64,000 nucleotides of DNA, taken from the NCBI RefSeq assembly GCF_011762225.1, contig NZ_JAASQI010000009.1:62001-126000 (forward strand), written 5' to 3'. Within the stretch, counting starts at the first letter, position 1; each line of letters starts with the position of its first letter. The translations under genes were made by a program, and so were the position numbers. The notes beneath the pieces were generated by a model. It saw only the letters and a program-made list of their open reading frames with translations. It was not told the origin of the DNA and did not search any database. Source of the stretch: Pseudochelatococcus lubricantis (GTDB lineage Bacteria; Pseudomonadota; Alphaproteobacteria; Rhizobiales; Beijerinckiaceae). Positions 10,661-20,071 of the stretch are shown in pieces.

Positions 10661-10699
10661 GGACCGGGATGGCGTTTCAGCGGAAACCCGTCCCGATCC
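10661..10699. repeat. 39-base hairpin, second copy
   Basis: GGACCGGGATGGCGTTT pairs imperfectly with AAACCCGTCCCGATCC. It is 32/39 identical to 9202-9240. It sits 35 bases after the pstS stop codon, in a position that could terminate the pst transcript, though no T run follows on that strand. Confidence 0.65.
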
Positions 10700-10734
10700 G
10701 GTGTTTTGTTATCGCGGCCGGCGACGGCGTCCGC

Positions 10735-11757
10735 TCAGTTCAGCGTCCCGAGGATTGCCTGCGCGCGGGTCACGACCGGCGCCGGCAGCGGGATGTAGCC
10801 GAGCTTGTCGGCGAAGGACTGGCCGTCCGTCAGTCCCCAGCCCACGAAGCGCTTCAGCCCGGCGGCGACCTGCTGGTCCTTGTTGGCCTTGCGAAGCAGC
10901 ACCCAGCTGTAGGATACGATCGGATAGACCGCGTCGCCCGCGGGATCGGGAATGAGCTGGCGGCCGTCCTCGGGCATGGCGTCCAGGGCCGAGGCGAGAG
11001 CCGCCGCGCCCGAGGAGCCGTCCGCGCGGATGAACTGCCCGGCCTTGTTCTCGACGAGCGCGGAGCGCAGGTTGAGGCGGGCGGCGAAGGAATACTCGAC
11101 GTAGCCGATCGAATATTCCGCGATGGCGATGCGCCCCGCCACGGCTTCGCTGCCGGAGACGATCTGGGCGTTGGCCGGCCAGGCGATGCTGGTGCCGACC
11201 TCTTTCCACGTATCGCTCACCTTCGCCAGATGGTTGGTGAGGGAGAACGTCGTGCCGCTCGAGTCCCGCCGGGCGACGAGGGCGATGTTGCGCTCGGGCA
11301 GGTTGGCGTCCGGATTGGCCGCGCGGATGAGCGGGTCGTCCCAGCGCGTGATCTGGCCGCTCAGGACACCGACGAGCGCCTGGCGGCTCAGCCGCAGGTC
11401 GCCGGTGAAGCCGGGGATGTTGTAGGCGAGAACGACCATGCCGGCCGTCGTCGGCACATGCAGCACGCCTTCGGCGACGCTGGCGACTTCCTTCTCCGAC
11501 ATCGGACGTTCGGTCGCGCCGAAAGCGACGGTGCCCTGCGTGAACCGCCGGATACCCTCGCCGCTGCCGACCGCGTCGTAGGTGACGGTGATGTCGGCGT
11601 TGGCACGGTTGAACGTCTCGATCCATTCCTTGTAGAGGTTGGCGGGGAAGGTCGCCCCCGCCCCGTTGAGTTCAACGGCCTTCGCCCCTTCGGCGAGACA
11701 GACGAACATTGCAAGCGCCGCGAGAGGCAGCGTCCTGTCAAGACCTGCGCGCTCCAT
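10735..11757 (-). CDS. pstS: Phosphate-binding protein PstS (downstream paralogue)
   Basis: Periplasmic phosphate receptor of the Pst ABC transporter. The 340-residue precursor has a signal peptide of about 27 residues (to AEGAKA). Then comes the family start VELNGAGATFPANLYKEW and the phosphate-site segments AVGSGEGIRRF, GATERPMS and RDSSGTTFSLT. It is clearly related to, but different from, the PstS at 14669-15706, and is the last gene of the operon, 11 bp after pstB. A second receptor may tune affinity or conditions of use; that is inference. Confidence 0.93.
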   Translation of the reverse strand: MERAGLDRTLPLAALAMFVCLAEGAKAVELNGAGATFPANLYKEWIETFNRANADITVTYDAVGSGEGIRRFTQGTVAFGATERPMSEKEVASVAEGVLHVPTTAGMVVLAYNIPGFTGDLRLSRQALVGVLSGQITRWDDPLIRAANPDANLPERNIALVARRDSSGTTFSLTNHLAKVSDTWKEVGTSIAWPANAQIVSGSEAVAGRIAIAEYSIGYVEYSFAARLNLRSALVENKAGQFIRADGSSGAAALASALDAMPEDGRQLIPDPAGDAVYPIVSYSWVLLRKANKDQQVAAGLKRFVGWGLTDGQSFADKLGYIPLPAPVVTRAQAILGTLN

Positions 11758-11768
11758 GATCCATCTCC

Positions 11769-12602
11769 TTAGCTGAACTGGCCGGAAACGTATTCGCGCG
11801 TCAGTTGCTCGCGAGGATGGTCGAACAGCTCCTTCGTCGGACCCTTTTCCACGAGGTAGCCGGTGCGACCGCCCTTGGAGACGTCGACGGAGAAGAACGC
11901 CGTGATGTCGGCCACGCGCTGGGCCTGCTGCATGTTGTGGGTCACGATGGCGACGCTGTAGTCCTGCTTCAGCTCAAGCATCAGCTCTTCCACGATGCGC
12001 GTCGCGATCGGGTCGAGCGCCGAGCAGGGCTCGTCCATCAGCAGCACGGTCGGCTCAATGGCGATGGCGCGGGCGATGCACAGGCGCTGCTGCTGGCCGC
12101 CGGAGAGGGCGAGGCCGTTCTGCTTCAGCTTGTCCTTCACCTCGTTCCACAGGCCGGCGCGGCGCAGCGAACGCTCCACCTGCTCGTCCATGTTGCCCTT
12201 GTAGCGGTTGAGGCGCAGGCCGAAGGCCACGTTCTCGTAGATGCTCATGGAGAACGGGTTCGGCTGCTGGAACACCATGCCGATGTGGCGGCGCACCGAC
12301 ACGGGGTCGATGTCCTTGGCGTAGATGTCCTGCCCCATGAAATCGACCCGGCCTTCGAGGCGGAAGATCGGGATGAGGTCGTTCATGCGGTTGAGGCTGC
12401 GCAGCACCGTGGACTTGCCGCAGCCCGAGGGGCCGATGAAGCCGGTGATCTTGCCTTTCTCGACGCCGATGACGCTGTCGCGCACGGCCAGAAAGTCACC
12501 GTAGTAGATTTTGTCGATCGCCGCCGAGATCGCGTACTGAGGGGCGTTGGCGCCTGCGGTCGTGGCGGCAGCGGCGGACGGGGTGGACAGATTCGTGGTC
12601 AT
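11769..12602 (-). CDS. pstB: Phosphate ABC transporter ATP-binding protein
   Basis: ATPase of the high-affinity phosphate importer. The 277-residue protein has the Walker A loop GPSGCGKST (about 57-65), the PstB-specific NRMNDL, the Q-loop in VFQQPNPF, the signature [14 protein letters not shown] and the Walker [13 protein letters not shown], followed by the switch His in IVTHNM. An Ala/Thr-rich N-terminal extension of about 25 residues precedes the ABC core. It lies 21 bp after pstA in pstS-pstC-pstA-pstB-pstS. In many proteobacteria phoU follows pstB; here a second pstS follows instead. Confidence 0.97.
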   Translation of the reverse strand: MTTNLSTPSAAAATTAGANAPQYAISAAIDKIYYGDFLAVRDSVIGVEKGKITGFIGPSGCGKSTVLRSLNRMNDLIPIFRLEGRVDFMGQDIYAKDIDPVSVRRHIGMVFQQPNPFSMSIYENVAFGLRLNRYKGNMDEQVERSLRRAGLWNEVKDKLKQNGLALSGGQQQRLCIARAIAIEPTVLLMDEPCSALDPIATRIVEELMLELKQDYSVAIVTHNMQQAQRVADITAFFSVDVSKGGRTGYLVEKGPTKELFDHPREQLTREYVSGQFS

Positions 12603-12623
12603 GGGCCTACTCCGACGGCAACG

Positions 12624-13523
12624 TTAGACTTTCCGGTTTCCGAAGAGCCGGCTGAGGATGTTGAAGACGAGAACGATCAGCACCAGCACGAGCGATGCGG
12701 ACCAGGCGAGCTGGATCTGGTTCGGGAAAGGCATGCCCGAGAAGTTGTAGATCAGGATCGACAGCGAGGCGGTCGGCTCGACCAGGCTCTCCAGCCAGAA
12801 GTTGCTGAACAGCGCGGTGAACAGCAGCGGCGCGGATTCACCGGCCGCGGAGGCGATGCCGAGCATGATGCCGGTCATGATGCCGGGCAGCGCGGTCGGC
12901 AGCACCACCTTCCAGACGGTCTGCGTCGTGGTGCAGCCGATGCCCACGGCCGCGTCCTTCATGCGCTGGGGCACCATGCGGATGGCCTGCTCGGAGGTCA
13001 GCAGGACGGTGGGCAGCATGCCGATGGCCAGCGCGACACCGCCGGCGAGGGCCGAGAAGGTGCCCATGGCCTGCACCAGTGCGCCGAAGACGAACACACC
13101 GACGAGGATGGAGGGGAAGCCGGTCAGCACCTTGCCGACGAAGCGGACCGTCTCGGACAGCTTGCTGTCGGGCGAGATCGCGCCGAGGTAGATGCCGCCC
13201 AGGATGCCGATCGGGATGGAGATCAGCGAACCGATGCCCACCATCACCAGCGTGCCGATGATGGCGTTGCCGAAGCCGCCGCCCGGCATGAAGCCGGCGG
13301 GCGGGAGCTGCGTGAACAGATCGAAGCTCAGCCGCGCGCCGCCCTGCGAGATGAGCATGTAGAGCACGGAGAACAGCGGCACCGAGGCGATGATGGCGAT
13401 GAGCCAAACGGAAAGCGTGAGGAGGTAGCTGCGCAGGTTACGCGGCTCGGCGAACGAGCGGCGCATGCTGGGCACCGCTTTCGCGGCGGCTGCCTGCGAG
13501 AAATCGGCTGTCGTCATGGTCAT
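12624..13523 (-). CDS. pstA: Phosphate ABC transporter permease PstA
   Basis: One of the two membrane subunits of the phosphate importer. It has 299 residues with an N-terminal cytoplasmic tail of about 30 residues and six predicted membrane helices. The binding-protein-dependent permease loop appears near residues 195-215 (MKDAAVGIGCTTTQTVWKV), which docks with PstB. The family's GGFGNAIIGTLVMVGIGSL lies near the first conserved helices. The stop is 21 bp before pstB, and pstC ends 10 bp upstream. Confidence 0.96.
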   Translation of the reverse strand: MTMTTADFSQAAAAKAVPSMRRSFAEPRNLRSYLLTLSVWLIAIIASVPLFSVLYMLISQGGARLSFDLFTQLPPAGFMPGGGFGNAIIGTLVMVGIGSLISIPIGILGGIYLGAISPDSKLSETVRFVGKVLTGFPSILVGVFVFGALVQAMGTFSALAGGVALAIGMLPTVLLTSEQAIRMVPQRMKDAAVGIGCTTTQTVWKVVLPTALPGIMTGIMLGIASAAGESAPLLFTALFSNFWLESLVEPTASLSILIYNFSGMPFPNQIQLAWSASLVLVLIVLVFNILSRLFGNRKV

Positions 13524-13533
13524 GGATGCCCCC

Positions 13534-14502
13534 TCAGCTGGTCTGTTGCTTGGACGCGAAGGACATGATGATCGTGCCCGCGACGTTCACGATGAAGGTG
13601 ATGAAGAGCAGGGTCAGCGCCGCGAACATCAGCGCCTCGCGCTCGATCTGCCCCGCCTCCGGGAAGGTCGACGCCAGCAGCGAGGCCAGCGTGTTGGCGG
13701 GCGAGAACAGCGACAGGCTGATCTGGTTCGCGTTGCCGATGATCATGGCGAGCGCCATCGTTTCGCCGAGGGCGCGGCCGAAGCCGAGCACGAGCGAGGC
13801 GAAGATGCCGTTGGCGGCGGTGGGGACCATGACCTTCAGGATCGCTTCCCAGCGCGTGGTGCCCATGCCGTAGGCGGCTTCCTTCACCTTGTAGGGGATG
13901 AGGCGGAAGGCGTCCTGCGAGATGGCGGCCACCGTCGGCAGCACCATGATGGCCAGCACGATCACGGCCGGCGCCATGCCGGGGCCACCGAACGACGTGC
14001 TGAAGAGCGGAATGAAGCCGAGATATTCGTGCAGCCAGTTCGCCACCGGCCGGATTGCGGGGATGACGACGAAGATACCCCACAGACCGTAAACGACGCT
14101 GGGGATGGCGGCCAGCATCTCGACGATGGTGCGGAACACCTGCGCGAGCGCCGGCGGCAGGAAGTCCTGCGTCAGGAAGATGGAGATCGCGACACCGAAG
14201 AAGCCGGCGATGATGAGTGCAAGGATGGAGCTGTAAAGCGTACCCCAGATTTCGGCCAGGATGCCGAACTCGTTGCGCCCCGGCGCCCAGACGGCGCTCG
14301 TGAGGAAGCTGAGGCCATGCTTGGAGATCGCGGGAAGCGCCTCGGCGCCGATCACGATCAGAACCGCGACCAGCAGCACGATCGTGCCGACGCCGCTGGC
14401 ACGTGCCAGCCACTTGAAGCCGCGGTCGGTGGCATATTCGGCACCGGAGGGATTTTGCGAAATGGATTTCTCGGACAGTGAGGTAGGCTTGAGCTGAGCC
14501 AT
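13534..14502 (-). CDS. pstC: Phosphate ABC transporter permease PstC
   Basis: Second membrane subunit of the phosphate importer, 322 residues. An N-terminal hydrophilic tail of about 30 residues is followed by six hydrophobic segments. The permease loop near residue 205-225 (VKEAAYGMGTTRWEAILKV) includes the EAA-Gly pattern. A periplasmic loop (WAPGRNEFGILAEIWGTLYSS) is typical of PstC. It is separated from the upstream pstS (ends 14669) by 166 bp with a GC-rich inverted segment around 14595-14645, which may act as a partial terminator between receptor and permease genes. Confidence 0.96.
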   Translation of the reverse strand: MAQLKPTSLSEKSISQNPSGAEYATDRGFKWLARASGVGTIVLLVAVLIVIGAEALPAISKHGLSFLTSAVWAPGRNEFGILAEIWGTLYSSILALIIAGFFGVAISIFLTQDFLPPALAQVFRTIVEMLAAIPSVVYGLWGIFVVIPAIRPVANWLHEYLGFIPLFSTSFGGPGMAPAVIVLAIMVLPTVAAISQDAFRLIPYKVKEAAYGMGTTRWEAILKVMVPTAANGIFASLVLGFGRALGETMALAMIIGNANQISLSLFSPANTLASLLASTFPEAGQIEREALMFAALTLLFITFIVNVAGTIIMSFASKQQTS

Positions 14503-14668
14503 CTTGCGTCACCTTGTTGCTGAAAGATCGGCCACGAACCACCCGCAGTGCACAGCCCGTCGTGCAGTTGCGGCACTGTCGCGGATAGGCCGGCCACCCC
14601 GGAAAGTGGCCGGCGCTTTTCGCTCCCGGATGCGAAATCCGGGAGCTGTCCGTTACGCCGTCATCCGC

Positions 14669-15706
14669 TTACTGGATGTTGGCGGACTCTGCGATGACGC
14701 GCTCGACGACGATCTTCGGCAGCGGGATGTAGCCGAGTTCGGAAGCCATCGTCTGACCGTCGGTCGCAGCCCACTTGACGAAGTCGCGCAGCGCGGCAGC
14801 GATCTGCTCGTTGCCGTGCTTCTTGTAGAACAGCAGCCAGGTGAAGGTGGCGATCGGGTAGGCCTTGGGATCGGTCGGGTCCGTGATCCAGATGCGCAGG
14901 TCGTCGCCCGAGAAGTCGGCGCTGGCGAGCGCGGCCTGGCCGGCTTCGTCACCCGCCTTCACGAAGTTGCCCGACTTGTTTTCGAGCAGCGCGAAGGGCG
15001 TGTTGGAGAGACGGGCGAAGCCGTACTCGATGTAGCCGATGGCGCCGGGCGTCTGCATGACGGTGGCGGTGATGCCGTCGTTACGCGGCGCGCCGATGAA
15101 GTTCGGCAGGCTCGGCCACTGCACGGTGGTGCCGAAGCCCAGCTTGGTCTTGAAAGGCTCGCTGATGGCGGACAGGTGCTGCGTGAACACGAAGGTCGTG
15201 CCCGAGCTGTCCGAACGGCGGACGACCGTGATGGTCTGATCGGGGAGCGTCACGCCGGGGTTGGCGGCGACGATGCGCGGATCGTTCCAGCGGTTGACGT
15301 CACCCGTGAAGATCAGCGGGTAGACCTCGCGCGGGAGCTTCAGCTCCTTGACGCCCGGCAGGTTGTAGGCCAGCACGACCTCACCGGCCGTGAGCGGGAG
15401 GACCACGACGCCGCCGTCGATCTGAGCCTTCTCCTCGTCGGAGATGGCCGCGTCGCTGCCCGCGAAGTCCACCAGGCGCTGGATGAACGAGCGCACGCCG
15501 GCGCCGCTGCCCGTGGACTGATAGTCGATGCGCACGCCGGGCGTGATCTGGCTGTACTTCTGGAACCAAGCAGAATAGAGCGGGAACGGGAAGCTCGCGC
15601 CGGCACCGCTGATCCGGACGTTCTGCGCGAACGCCGGGCCACCGGCCACGAACAGACCGATCAGCGCGGCAAGCACGTAGCGGAGAAAGGTGGATTTCAT
15701 GGTCAA
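14669..15706 (-). CDS. pstS: Phosphate-binding protein PstS (first gene of operon)
   Basis: Periplasmic phosphate receptor of 345 residues. The signal peptide ends near AGGPAFA (about 21-27) and the mature protein starts QNVRISGAGASFPFPLYSAWF. Ligand-binding segments include STGSGAGVRSF, GSDAAIS and RRSDSSGTTFVFTQHL. It ends with LGYIPLPKIVVERV, a conserved PstS tail also found in the downstream paralogue. As the promoter-proximal gene it is probably the main receptor. The upstream 361-bp region is AT-rich and likely holds the phosphate-responsive promoter. Confidence 0.95.
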   Translation of the reverse strand: MTMKSTFLRYVLAALIGLFVAGGPAFAQNVRISGAGASFPFPLYSAWFQKYSQITPGVRIDYQSTGSGAGVRSFIQRLVDFAGSDAAISDEEKAQIDGGVVVLPLTAGEVVLAYNLPGVKELKLPREVYPLIFTGDVNRWNDPRIVAANPGVTLPDQTITVVRRSDSSGTTFVFTQHLSAISEPFKTKLGFGTTVQWPSLPNFIGAPRNDGITATVMQTPGAIGYIEYGFARLSNTPFALLENKSGNFVKAGDEAGQAALASADFSGDDLRIWITDPTDPKAYPIATFTWLLFYKKHGNEQIAAALRDFVKWAATDGQTMASELGYIPLPKIVVERVIAESANIQ

Positions 15707-16067
15707 CTCTCCAATCAGGTTGTCGCTGATTAATGGTCATGAGTTCGCGACAGATTAATAACAAAAGGCAGCAAAATGCCGGCGCGAAATATTAAATCGT
15801 TAGGAATCAACGGAGTTCAACCAAGGGTTTGTCAACTAACCTGTATTCGTAGGGGCTGTAAATAAAATTACGCCTGTTGATTATCTGTCACACCTGCCGG
15901 AGCGGCCTGTATTGCCAGACTGCCCGGCGAGGCGGCGCGGTCGCGGCGGATTTTTCGGGACGGAACCCGTCAAGAAATTGTATCAGACGCGCTTTATGAG
16001 TGGGCCGCCGCTTCGTCCCGCCCGGCGGGAGGCGGCCGACGGCAACAGTCATTCATGAGGCGGAACC
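15707..16067. promoter_or_regulatory. Divergent non-coding region between pstS and mgtE; weak Pho-box candidate
   Basis: No gene is visible in these 361 bases, which are AT-rich from about 15735 to 15890 in a GC-rich genome. On the plus strand TTGTCAA (15829-15835) and CTGTATT (15841-15847) resemble the two halves of a PhoB site (CTGTCAT twice), but with 12- rather than 11-base spacing and several mismatches. A lone CTGTCAC lies near 15886. Phosphate control of this operon is expected from the family, but the sequence shows no convincing full site. Confidence 0.3.
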
Positions 16068-17444
16068 ATGCTGATCGATGAATTGAGGCGCGCATCCCAA
16101 GGTGAGGCGGAGCCTCTCGAACGTCTCAACGAACTGCTCAAGGGTGACGCCGGGGCCGACCTCGCCGCCGTGAGCCAGCTATCGCCCGCCGAGGCGGCGC
16201 GGCTCATCCTGCTGCTGAAGCCCCGGCGCGCCCGCGTGCTGCTGCGGCTGCTGCCGGACGCGCCGGGCCTCGCCACGCTTGAGGAACTCGACCCCGACAT
16301 CCGCAAGTACCTGCTCGACGCCGAGGGCGAGCAGCGCGTCGCCCGGATCGCCGCGAAGCTGCCAATCGCCGATGCCGCCGACTTTCTGGTCGACGCGCCG
16401 GAGCATCTCGTCGAGGCCGCGCTCGCCGCTCACCCGCAGGCGGAGGCGCTGCGCGCCGCGATCACCCATATCGACGGGACGGCGGGCGCCGTCATGCGCC
16501 GCCGCCTCGTCGCCGTGCCGCAGGACTGGACGGTAGGCCAGGCCATCGATGAGATCCGCCAGCGTGCCGATGTCATCGACCGCCTCTATGCCGTCTACGT
16601 CACCAACGGCGGCCGCCAGCTCGTCGGCTATCTGAAGGTCCGCGATCTGGTGCTGCACCCGACGGACGCGACCGTCGGCTCCATCATGCGCTCCGACATC
16701 GTTACCGTCGCAGCCGACACCGACCGCGAGGAAGCGGCCCGCATCGCCGAGCGAGAGCACCTGCCGGTGCTGCCCGTCGTCGACGCGAACGGGGCGCTGG
16801 TCGGCATCATCACCGCCACCGAACTGCGCGAGATCGACCGCGAGGAGGTGGAGGAGGACATGAGGCTGATGGCCGGCCTCGCCGCCGACGCCAGCGCCAT
16901 GGACGGCCCGCTCCGCATCGTGCCGCGTCGGCTGCCGTGGCTTTCCGCCGGCCTCATCGGGTCGAGCATCGCGGCGCTGGTCGTGGGCTCCTACGAGGAT
17001 GCGCTGACGGAGGCCGCCATTCTGGCGAGCCTGATCCCCATCGTCATGTCGCTTGCCGGCAACGCGGGCATCCAGTCGTCGACGATCACCGTGCAGGCGC
17101 TGGCGTCGAATGCGCTGTGGGTCGGCGACATCTGGGGGCGCGTGCTGCGCGAGCTGGGCGGCGCGCTGCTCAACGGCGCGATCGTCGGCCTCATCATCGG
17201 CACGGGCATCATGATCCTGTCCGGCTTCCTCGGCATCGATCGGCCGTTCATGCTGGCGCTCACGGCGCTGCTCTCGCTACTTGTCGTCACGGTTCAGGCG
17301 TCCGTCATCGGCTCGCTCGTTCCCCTCGCGCTGAAGCGCCTGCGGCTCGACCCCGCCGTCGCGACCGGCGTCTTCATCACGACGTCCAACGACGTCGTCG
17401 GCGTGCTGATCTTCTTCATCATCGCGACGACCATCTATATCTGA
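16068..17444 (+). CDS. mgtE: Magnesium transporter MgtE
   Basis: Mg2+-gated Mg2+ channel/transporter of 458 residues. From the N-terminus it has an acidic, helical MgtE N domain (about 15-120), two CBS domains (about 130-250) and five membrane helices from about 285 to the end. The transmembrane signature is present (ASLIPIVMSLAGNAGIQSST). ITTSNDVVGVLIFF near the C-terminus is the conserved last helix, whose aspartate contributes to the Mg2+ path. It is somewhat shorter at the linker than Thermus MgtE but complete. It is divergent from the pst operon and followed by cysS after a 182-bp gap. Confidence 0.95.
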   Translation: MLIDELRRASQGEAEPLERLNELLKGDAGADLAAVSQLSPAEAARLILLLKPRRARVLLRLLPDAPGLATLEELDPDIRKYLLDAEGEQRVARIAAKLPIADAADFLVDAPEHLVEAALAAHPQAEALRAAITHIDGTAGAVMRRRLVAVPQDWTVGQAIDEIRQRADVIDRLYAVYVTNGGRQLVGYLKVRDLVLHPTDATVGSIMRSDIVTVAADTDREEAARIAEREHLPVLPVVDANGALVGIITATELREIDREEVEEDMRLMAGLAADASAMDGPLRIVPRRLPWLSAGLIGSSIAALVVGSYEDALTEAAILASLIPIVMSLAGNAGIQSSTITVQALASNALWVGDIWGRVLRELGGALLNGAIVGLIIGTGIMILSGFLGIDRPFMLALTALLSLLVVTVQASVIGSLVPLALKRLRLDPAVATGVFITTSNDVVGVLIFFIIATTIYI

Positions 17445-17626
17445 GCGCAGCCGGCGGTAGCCGCTCTTGACGGACCCGCGCCGAAAGGGCAAATAACCGT
17501 TCCATGACAGGGATGGCTATCATTTGCGCGTCATCGGCGCTTTGCTGCTAGCGGAATACGCTGGCCGGGGCCGTCCTGTCTTGATGAGATCGGCGCGTCA
17601 TCCCGGCGGGAATGGGGGAACGACGC

Positions 17627-19231
17627 ATGCCTTCGGCGCAGGACAACGGTTCTTTGACGCTGCGATTCTACAACACGCTGACGCGGACGAAGGAGGACTT
17701 CGTTCCGATCGATCCGCAGGCCGTGCGCATGTACGTCTGCGGCCCGACCGTCTACGACTACGCCCACATCGGCAACGCGCGCCCGGTCATCGTGTTCGAT
17801 CTCGTGTTCCGCCTGTTGCGCTACCGCTACGGCGCGGGGGCGGTGACCTACGTGCGCAACTTCACGGATGTCGATGACAAGATCAATGCCCGTGCCGCGC
17901 GCGACTTTCCCGACCTGCCGCTGAACGAGGCCATCCGCCGCGTCACCACCACCACCGAGGCGCAGTACCGCAAGGACACGCAGGCGCTCGGCGTGCTGGC
18001 GCCCACCGTGGAGCCGCGCGCCACGGAGCACATCGCCGAGATGCGCGAGCTGATCGGGCGGCTGATCGCGCGCGGCTTCGCCTACGTGGCGGAAGATCAC
18101 GTGCTGTTCTCCGTCGCGGCCATGCAGGCGGCGGCTGAACGCAGCCTCGGGCGGCCGCCGCACTACGGCGCGCTGGCACGCCGCTCCCTGGACGACATGC
18201 TGGCAGGCGCGCGCGTCGACGTCGCACCCTACAAGCGCGACGCGATGGACTTCGTGCTGTGGAAGCCTTCCGGCGAGCATGAGCCGGGCTGGGAGAGCCC
18301 CGCCGGCATCGCGGGCCGGGGGCGGCCCGGCTGGCACATCGAATGCTCCGCCATGAGCTGGCGCCACCTGATCGAGCGCTTCGCCGGCCGGCTGCATTGC
18401 GACGATCCCGCGGGCGGGCAGACGTTCGATATCCACGCCGGCGGCATCGATCTGGTTTTTCCCCACCACGAGAACGAGATCGCGCAGACCTGCTGCGCGC
18501 TGGACACGGCGCGCATGGCCAACTACTGGCTGCACAACGGCCTGCTGCAGGTCGAGGGTGAGAAGATGTCGAAATCCCTCGGCAACTTCATCACCATCCA
18601 CGACCTGCTGGAGACGGAGGTCTTCGGCGGGCGGGCGTGGCCGGGGGCTGTGCTGCGGCTCGCGATGCTGCGCACGCACTACCGCCAGCCCATCGACTGG
18701 ACGGTGAAGGGGCTGGAGGAGAGCGCGGCGACGCTCGCGGCGTGGGCGCGCGCGACGGAGGGCGTGGAGGCAGCGGAACATCCGCCTGCGGCGCTGCTGG
18801 AGGCGCTCGCCGACGATCTCAACACGCACAGTGCAATCACCGTGCTTCACGGTCTTGAATCGGCAGGCGGCCTTTCTGAGTTGAAAGCAGGCGTTGAACT
18901 GTTGGGCCTCAACCTAGCTGAGGTTCCTAGGCCGGGGAGAGTTATAAACGTATCACTAGTTTCGGTGGCAAAAGCGAGCCTTTCTGCCAGCGGGGAAATC
19001 GTCCCTGGCCCAGTAACACGGGCTCTACAGGAGATTGCCAGCTTGCGGTCGCTGAGTGCCATGAAGGAAGAAGTGCTATCGGAACCGGTCAGAATCGTCG
19101 TCAGTGCACGTATCGCCGCGCGGGCAGCCAAGAATTGGGCCGAGGCCGACCGCTTGCGCAATGAACTCAGCGGTCAGGGGATCACCTTGATCGACAACAA
19201 GGACGGTACAACCGGCTGGAGGCTTACGTGA
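17627..19231 (+). CDS. cysS: Cysteine-tRNA ligase
   Basis: Charges tRNA-Cys with cysteine. The 534-residue protein holds the zinc-site CGPTVYDY, the HIGH-equivalent HIGNARP (about 46-52), [17 protein letters not shown] and the KMSKS loop [10 protein letters not shown]. The start at 17627 is preceded by GGGGGA; an ATG at 17612 is possible but lacks room for a ribosome-binding site. The protein is longer than the usual 460-500 residues because of an unusual region at about 410-490, after which the conserved [15 protein letters not shown] returns. G+C falls abruptly there: 48 of 60 bases in 18721-18780 but 133 of 240 in 18841-19080. The stop abuts the stop of the convergent LOG gene. Confidence 0.95.
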   Translation: MPSAQDNGSLTLRFYNTLTRTKEDFVPIDPQAVRMYVCGPTVYDYAHIGNARPVIVFDLVFRLLRYRYGAGAVTYVRNFTDVDDKINARAARDFPDLPLNEAIRRVTTTTEAQYRKDTQALGVLAPTVEPRATEHIAEMRELIGRLIARGFAYVAEDHVLFSVAAMQAAAERSLGRPPHYGALARRSLDDMLAGARVDVAPYKRDAMDFVLWKPSGEHEPGWESPAGIAGRGRPGWHIECSAMSWRHLIERFAGRLHCDDPAGGQTFDIHAGGIDLVFPHHENEIAQTCCALDTARMANYWLHNGLLQVEGEKMSKSLGNFITIHDLLETEVFGGRAWPGAVLRLAMLRTHYRQPIDWTVKGLEESAATLAAWARATEGVEAAEHPPAALLEALADDLNTHSAITVLHGLESAGGLSELKAGVELLGLNLAEVPRPGRVINVSLVSVAKASLSASGEIVPGPVTRALQEIASLRSLSAMKEEVLSEPVRIVVSARIAARAAKNWAEADRLRNELSGQGITLIDNKDGTTGWRLT

Positions 19232-19840
19232 TCAGAATCGCTCGCCGATGACCGCGGCTTCCGGCGCGGGTTCCGTCAGCGCGCCGCGGTGGGCGGCGGT
19301 ATTGAGCATGGGGATGATGTCGTCGGCCTTTTCCGCCACCAGATAGGTGACGTTCAGCCCGGGGCGGATGAAACCCGCGAAGTTCATGTGCGCGAACAGC
19401 GACAGCAGCGGGCGCCAGAAGCCCTTGGTGTCGAGCATCAGGATGGGCTTCTTGTGGCGCCCGAGCTGGGACCAGGTGAGCTGCTCGACGAGTTCTTCCA
19501 GCGTGCCGATGCCGCCGGGCAGCGCGACGAAGGCGTCGGCGCGCTCGAACATCAGCCGCTTGCGGGTGTGCATGTCCGGCACGACGATGGTTTCCTGCAC
19601 GTCCTTCAGCAGGCTCTCGCGCTGTTTCAGGAAGTCGGGAATAATGCCCGTGACCTCGCCGCCGGCTTCCAGAACCGCGCGGGCCGTCGTGCCCATCAGG
19701 CCGATGCTGCCACCCCCATAGATCAGCCGGATGCCGGCTTCCGCCATGGCCGTGCCGAGCGCGACCGCCTCTTCGGTGAAGATCGGGTCGTTGCCGTTGC
19801 CGGAGCCGCAATAGACGCAGATGGATCGAATCGTGCTCAT
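19232..19840 (-). CDS. LOG-family (TIGR00730) nucleotide-processing protein
   Basis: A 202-residue Rossmann-fold protein of the LONELY GUY family. Related enzymes hydrolyse cytokinin riboside monophosphates or AMP, releasing the base. It shows ICVYCGSGNG at the start, YGGGSIGLMG (41-50), the MHTRKRLMFERAD segment with the conserved Arg, and PGGIGTLEEL (108-117) carrying the catalytic Glu. I chose the ATG at 19840, beginning MSTIRSICVYCG; the frame extends 12 codons upstream to 19876 without family similarity. In bacteria the physiological substrate is often unclear, and cytokinin production cannot be claimed from sequence. It is convergent with cysS, with adjoining stop codons. Confidence 0.92.
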   Translation of the reverse strand: MSTIRSICVYCGSGNGNDPIFTEEAVALGTAMAEAGIRLIYGGGSIGLMGTTARAVLEAGGEVTGIIPDFLKQRESLLKDVQETIVVPDMHTRKRLMFERADAFVALPGGIGTLEELVEQLTWSQLGRHKKPILMLDTKGFWRPLLSLFAHMNFAGFIRPGLNVTYLVAEKADDIIPMLNTAAHRGALTEPAPEAAVIGERF

Positions 19841-20071
19841 GCAGCATGGTTTGAACTGCCGCAAGGGCGCGGTCAAGAGCGTGCATCATCGCTCCCGCGC
19901 GAAAGACGCGCCGGCGCCGCGCGCCGCCGGGGGCGGCATCGATGTCACGATCACGGTTTTTTGAGCCAGACCTTTCGTATGGCGCGACAAGCGCTTTGGT
20001 GGCGTATATAAAGACAATTGTGCGGCAGGTGACGGTTACGGCGCATGGGCTGAAGGCGAGAGGGGCGGCGG

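Larger units (their letters stand above)
10430..10734. other. Non-coding interval filled by mosaic repeats
   Basis: The 305 bases between the pstS stop and the Fic-like gene start hold no credible gene. Most of it is repeat: a left block (10520-10548), the 104-bp element (10552-10655) and a 39-base hairpin (10661-10699). The last hairpin lies just downstream of pstS and may end its transcript. Confidence 0.75.

Noticed and set aside
15829-15847. Possible Pho box TTGTCAA-CTAAC-CTGTATT upstream of pstS
   Set aside because: The spacing is one base too long and several positions mismatch, so it is listed only as a weak candidate and not as a finding.
19229-19246. TGATCAGAATCGCTC at the cysS/LOG junction resembling GATCAGAATTCGCTC of RIME-type elements
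   Set aside because: Only about 15 bases match, with a one-base gap, and the flanks do not continue the element; chance or a remnant too short to support.
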